From contig DOCI01000100.1 in NCBI GenBank assembly GCA_003503535.1, forward strand, positions 1-16,638: a DNA stretch of 16,638 bases, written 5' to 3'. The position numbers were made by a program, and so were the translations under genes. Position 1 is the first letter of the stretch. Every line of letters starts with the position of its first letter. The DNA comes from Planctomycetaceae bacterium. GTDB lineage: Bacteria > Planctomycetota > Planctomycetia > Planctomycetales > Planctomycetaceae. Shown here in pieces: positions 15,561 to 16,638 of the stretch. The notes under the pieces were generated by a model, which saw only the letters and a program-made list of their open reading frames with translations, searched no databases and was not told the origin of the DNA.

Positions 15561-15881
15561 ATGGGCAATATGAATCAATTTCAAATCGGTGATCCTGTGA
15601 TTTATATGATGACAAAACAGTCATCCCATCCGACTTTACGCGCGACGAAAGTGAGCCCGAGTGCTCACGGTGATGAGTATAACTACGTCGTCGAAAAGTT
15701 CTGGGTGGTCAGTGATTTTACTGAGGAAGGAAATTTGATCGTCCAGACCCGCCGCGGAAAAATCCGCGAGCTTTCAAAGACGGATCCAAACCTGAAGCGT
15801 GCCAACTGGTGGCATCGCTGGTTATACCGCGATCGATTCCCGGAAATTGACACGGAAAAATCCGAGCAACTCAGTGCCTGA
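15561..15881 (+). CDS. Conserved hypothetical small protein (planctomycete type)
   Basis: A 106-residue soluble protein with no signal peptide or membrane segment. The N-terminus is NQFQIGDPVIYMMTKQSSHP (5-24), followed by EYNYVVEKFWVV (39-50), a beta-rich NLIVQTRRGK segment (58-67) and a basic, tryptophan-rich end RANWWHRWLYRDRFPE (80-95). From memory this arrangement recurs in planctomycete hypothetical proteins; no function is known to me. The short beta-strand pattern is compatible with a small barrel (SH3/KOW-like) nucleic-acid-binding fold, but that is speculation. The frame opens at TTG 15498, which lies upstream of the TATAAT box, so ATG 15561 or ATG 15570 (MNQFQIGD) is the likely start. 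No Shine-Dalgarno site precedes either. Confidence 0.7.
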   Translation: MGNMNQFQIGDPVIYMMTKQSSHPTLRATKVSPSAHGDEYNYVVEKFWVVSDFTEEGNLIVQTRRGKIRELSKTDPNLKRANWWHRWLYRDRFPEIDTEKSEQLSA

Positions 15882-15949
15882 CGGTTGAAATGCAGTTGAT
15901 CGATTTCGACTGCTGTACCATGCAGACCGCTAATTACAAGCACGAAACC

Positions 15950-16638
15950 TCAGTTAGTCTTTTCCAGCGTGTGCAACTCCTGCTGATGCACGTGAGGCAA
16001 TCGCAACTGGCCACAGGCGGCATCGATATCTGCCCCTTTTCGCTTGCGAATTGTTGCCGTGATTCCTGACTGTTCAAGAATATGGACGAATTCACGAGCA
16101 GTCTCTTGAGTCGAGCCGTGGATCGACAATTGGCTGATCGCATTCATCGGAATCAGATTCACCAAAGCCTGACGTCCCCGCAGCAGTTGAGCCAGCTCTC
16201 GGGCATGAGCAATCGAATCATTTTTGCCAGCCAGCAGCACGTATTCAAAGGTCACACGACGACCTGTGATATCGAAGAAGTCGTCGGCGGCATCGAGAAT
16301 GGATTTGATACCAATGTTTTTGTTGACAGGTACAATCTCGTTTCGCAGTTGATCATTCGGGGCATGCAGTGAAACCGCCAGGCTGTAGCGTTTTCCTGCG
16401 TTTGCCAGTTGGCGAATTTTTTCCGGTAAACCAACTGTCGAAACAGTCACGCGTCGAGTCCCCATATTCCAGCCAATCGGCTCATGAAGTCGATCGAGAG
16501 CGGGTAAAAGATTCGGCAGATTGGCCAGTGGTTCGCCGATTCCCATCACAACAACATTCGTCAATTGCTCATCGTCATCCTGCAGATGCACCATGCGTGC
16601 AATTTGTTCGACGATTTCAGCCGTCGTGAGATTGCGCG
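15950..16638 (-). CDS. rlmN: 23S rRNA/tRNA adenine-C2 methyltransferase RlmN, N-terminus outside the window
   Basis: A radical SAM enzyme that methylates C2 of A2503 in 23S rRNA and A37 in some tRNAs. About 228 C-terminal residues are visible; the frame is open to the window edge, so the gene is cut by the window rather than truncated. It enters at RNLTTAEIVEQIAR, which in the family lies just after the CxxxCxxC cluster, so the cluster must be a few codons beyond the edge. Visible hallmarks are VVMGIGEPLAN, VTVSTVGLP, SLAVSLHAPND, FEYVLLAG and the end motif GADIDAACGQL, holding the C-terminal cysteine that is methylated during catalysis (Cys355 in E. coli). An ATG at 16594 is internal, not the start. 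Downstream is a 68-bp spacer before the convergent small gene. Confidence 0.93.
   Translation of the reverse strand, partial: RNLTTAEIVEQIARMVHLQDDDEQLTNVVVMGIGEPLANLPNLLPALDRLHEPIGWNMGTRRVTVSTVGLPEKIRQLANAGKRYSLAVSLHAPNDQLRNEIVPVNKNIGIKSILDAADDFFDITGRRVTFEYVLLAGKNDSIAHARELAQLLRGRQALVNLIPMNAISQLSIHGSTQETAREFVHILEQSGITATIRKRKGADIDAACGQLRLPHVHQQELHTLEKTN

Noticed and set aside
1..16638. CRISPR array, tRNA or rRNA genes, intact transposase, prophage
   Set aside because: No spaced direct repeats, cloverleaf sequences, rRNA segments, or transposase/phage-like ORFs were found on either strand.

Overview
The window looks like chromosomal DNA of a planctomycete (Planctomycetales; relatives of Gimesia/Rubinisphaera are my guess). 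The reasons are a secreted DUF1080 (3-keto-disaccharide hydrolase) protein, a GH32-like enzyme with a 'GDV' start motif, a small conserved protein with an 'IGDPVIY...RGRFP'-like pattern, roughly balanced GC content, few clear Shine-Dalgarno sites, and several palindromic intergenic repeats. No lineage marker such as rRNA is present, so this placement is inference. There is no phage, plasmid, CRISPR array, tRNA or rRNA, and no intact insertion sequence.

Layout, left to right. 1-463 is non-coding with a foldback element. 464-2188 (-) is a GH13_18 sugar phosphorylase and 2443-3573 (-) a membrane-anchored endonuclease/exonuclease/phosphatase. A divergent spacer leads to 3797-4483 (+), a UPF0173 metallo-hydrolase, and 4578-4874 (+), an FmdB-like protein that has lost all its zinc-binding cysteines. 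Converging on these is a minus-strand operon: an RNase Z-type metallo-beta-lactamase (6964-7848), peptidase T (5708-6946, 17 bp on), and a NitT/TauT-type ABC ATPase (4944-5711, ATGA overlap with pepT). Upstream of it lies a REPIN-like doublet of two perfect 29-bp inverted arms (7905-8016), then a very large RND transporter (8114-11554, -). A spacer with a foldback repeat separates the RND gene from the divergent DUF1080 gene (11909-12535, +).

The 12536-13552 gap is the least ordinary part. It contains a textbook intrinsic terminator (12726-12760) that works only on the minus strand, although no sizeable minus-strand gene lies upstream of it. Reading that strand gives a compact candidate transcript: a 35-codon ORF, a GTGA-coupled 14-codon ORF with three consecutive Cys codons, a hairpin joining that short ORF to the start codon of a 42-codon ORF, then the terminator. 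This looks like an unannotated small operon or a leader-peptide-controlled gene, and is the best candidate for something new.

The right end holds an isolated AtpZ/AtpI-like two-helix protein (13553-13789, +), whose 3' end overlaps a convergent GH32-like glycosidase (13764-15413, -). After these come a conserved small protein (15561-15881, +) and the C-terminal two thirds of rlmN (15950 to the edge, -). Functionally the window is mixed: carbohydrate turnover (GH13_18, GH32-like, DUF1080), RNA processing and modification (RNase Z, RlmN), peptide degradation (PepT) and transport (ABC ATPase and RND, both without their usual partners nearby).
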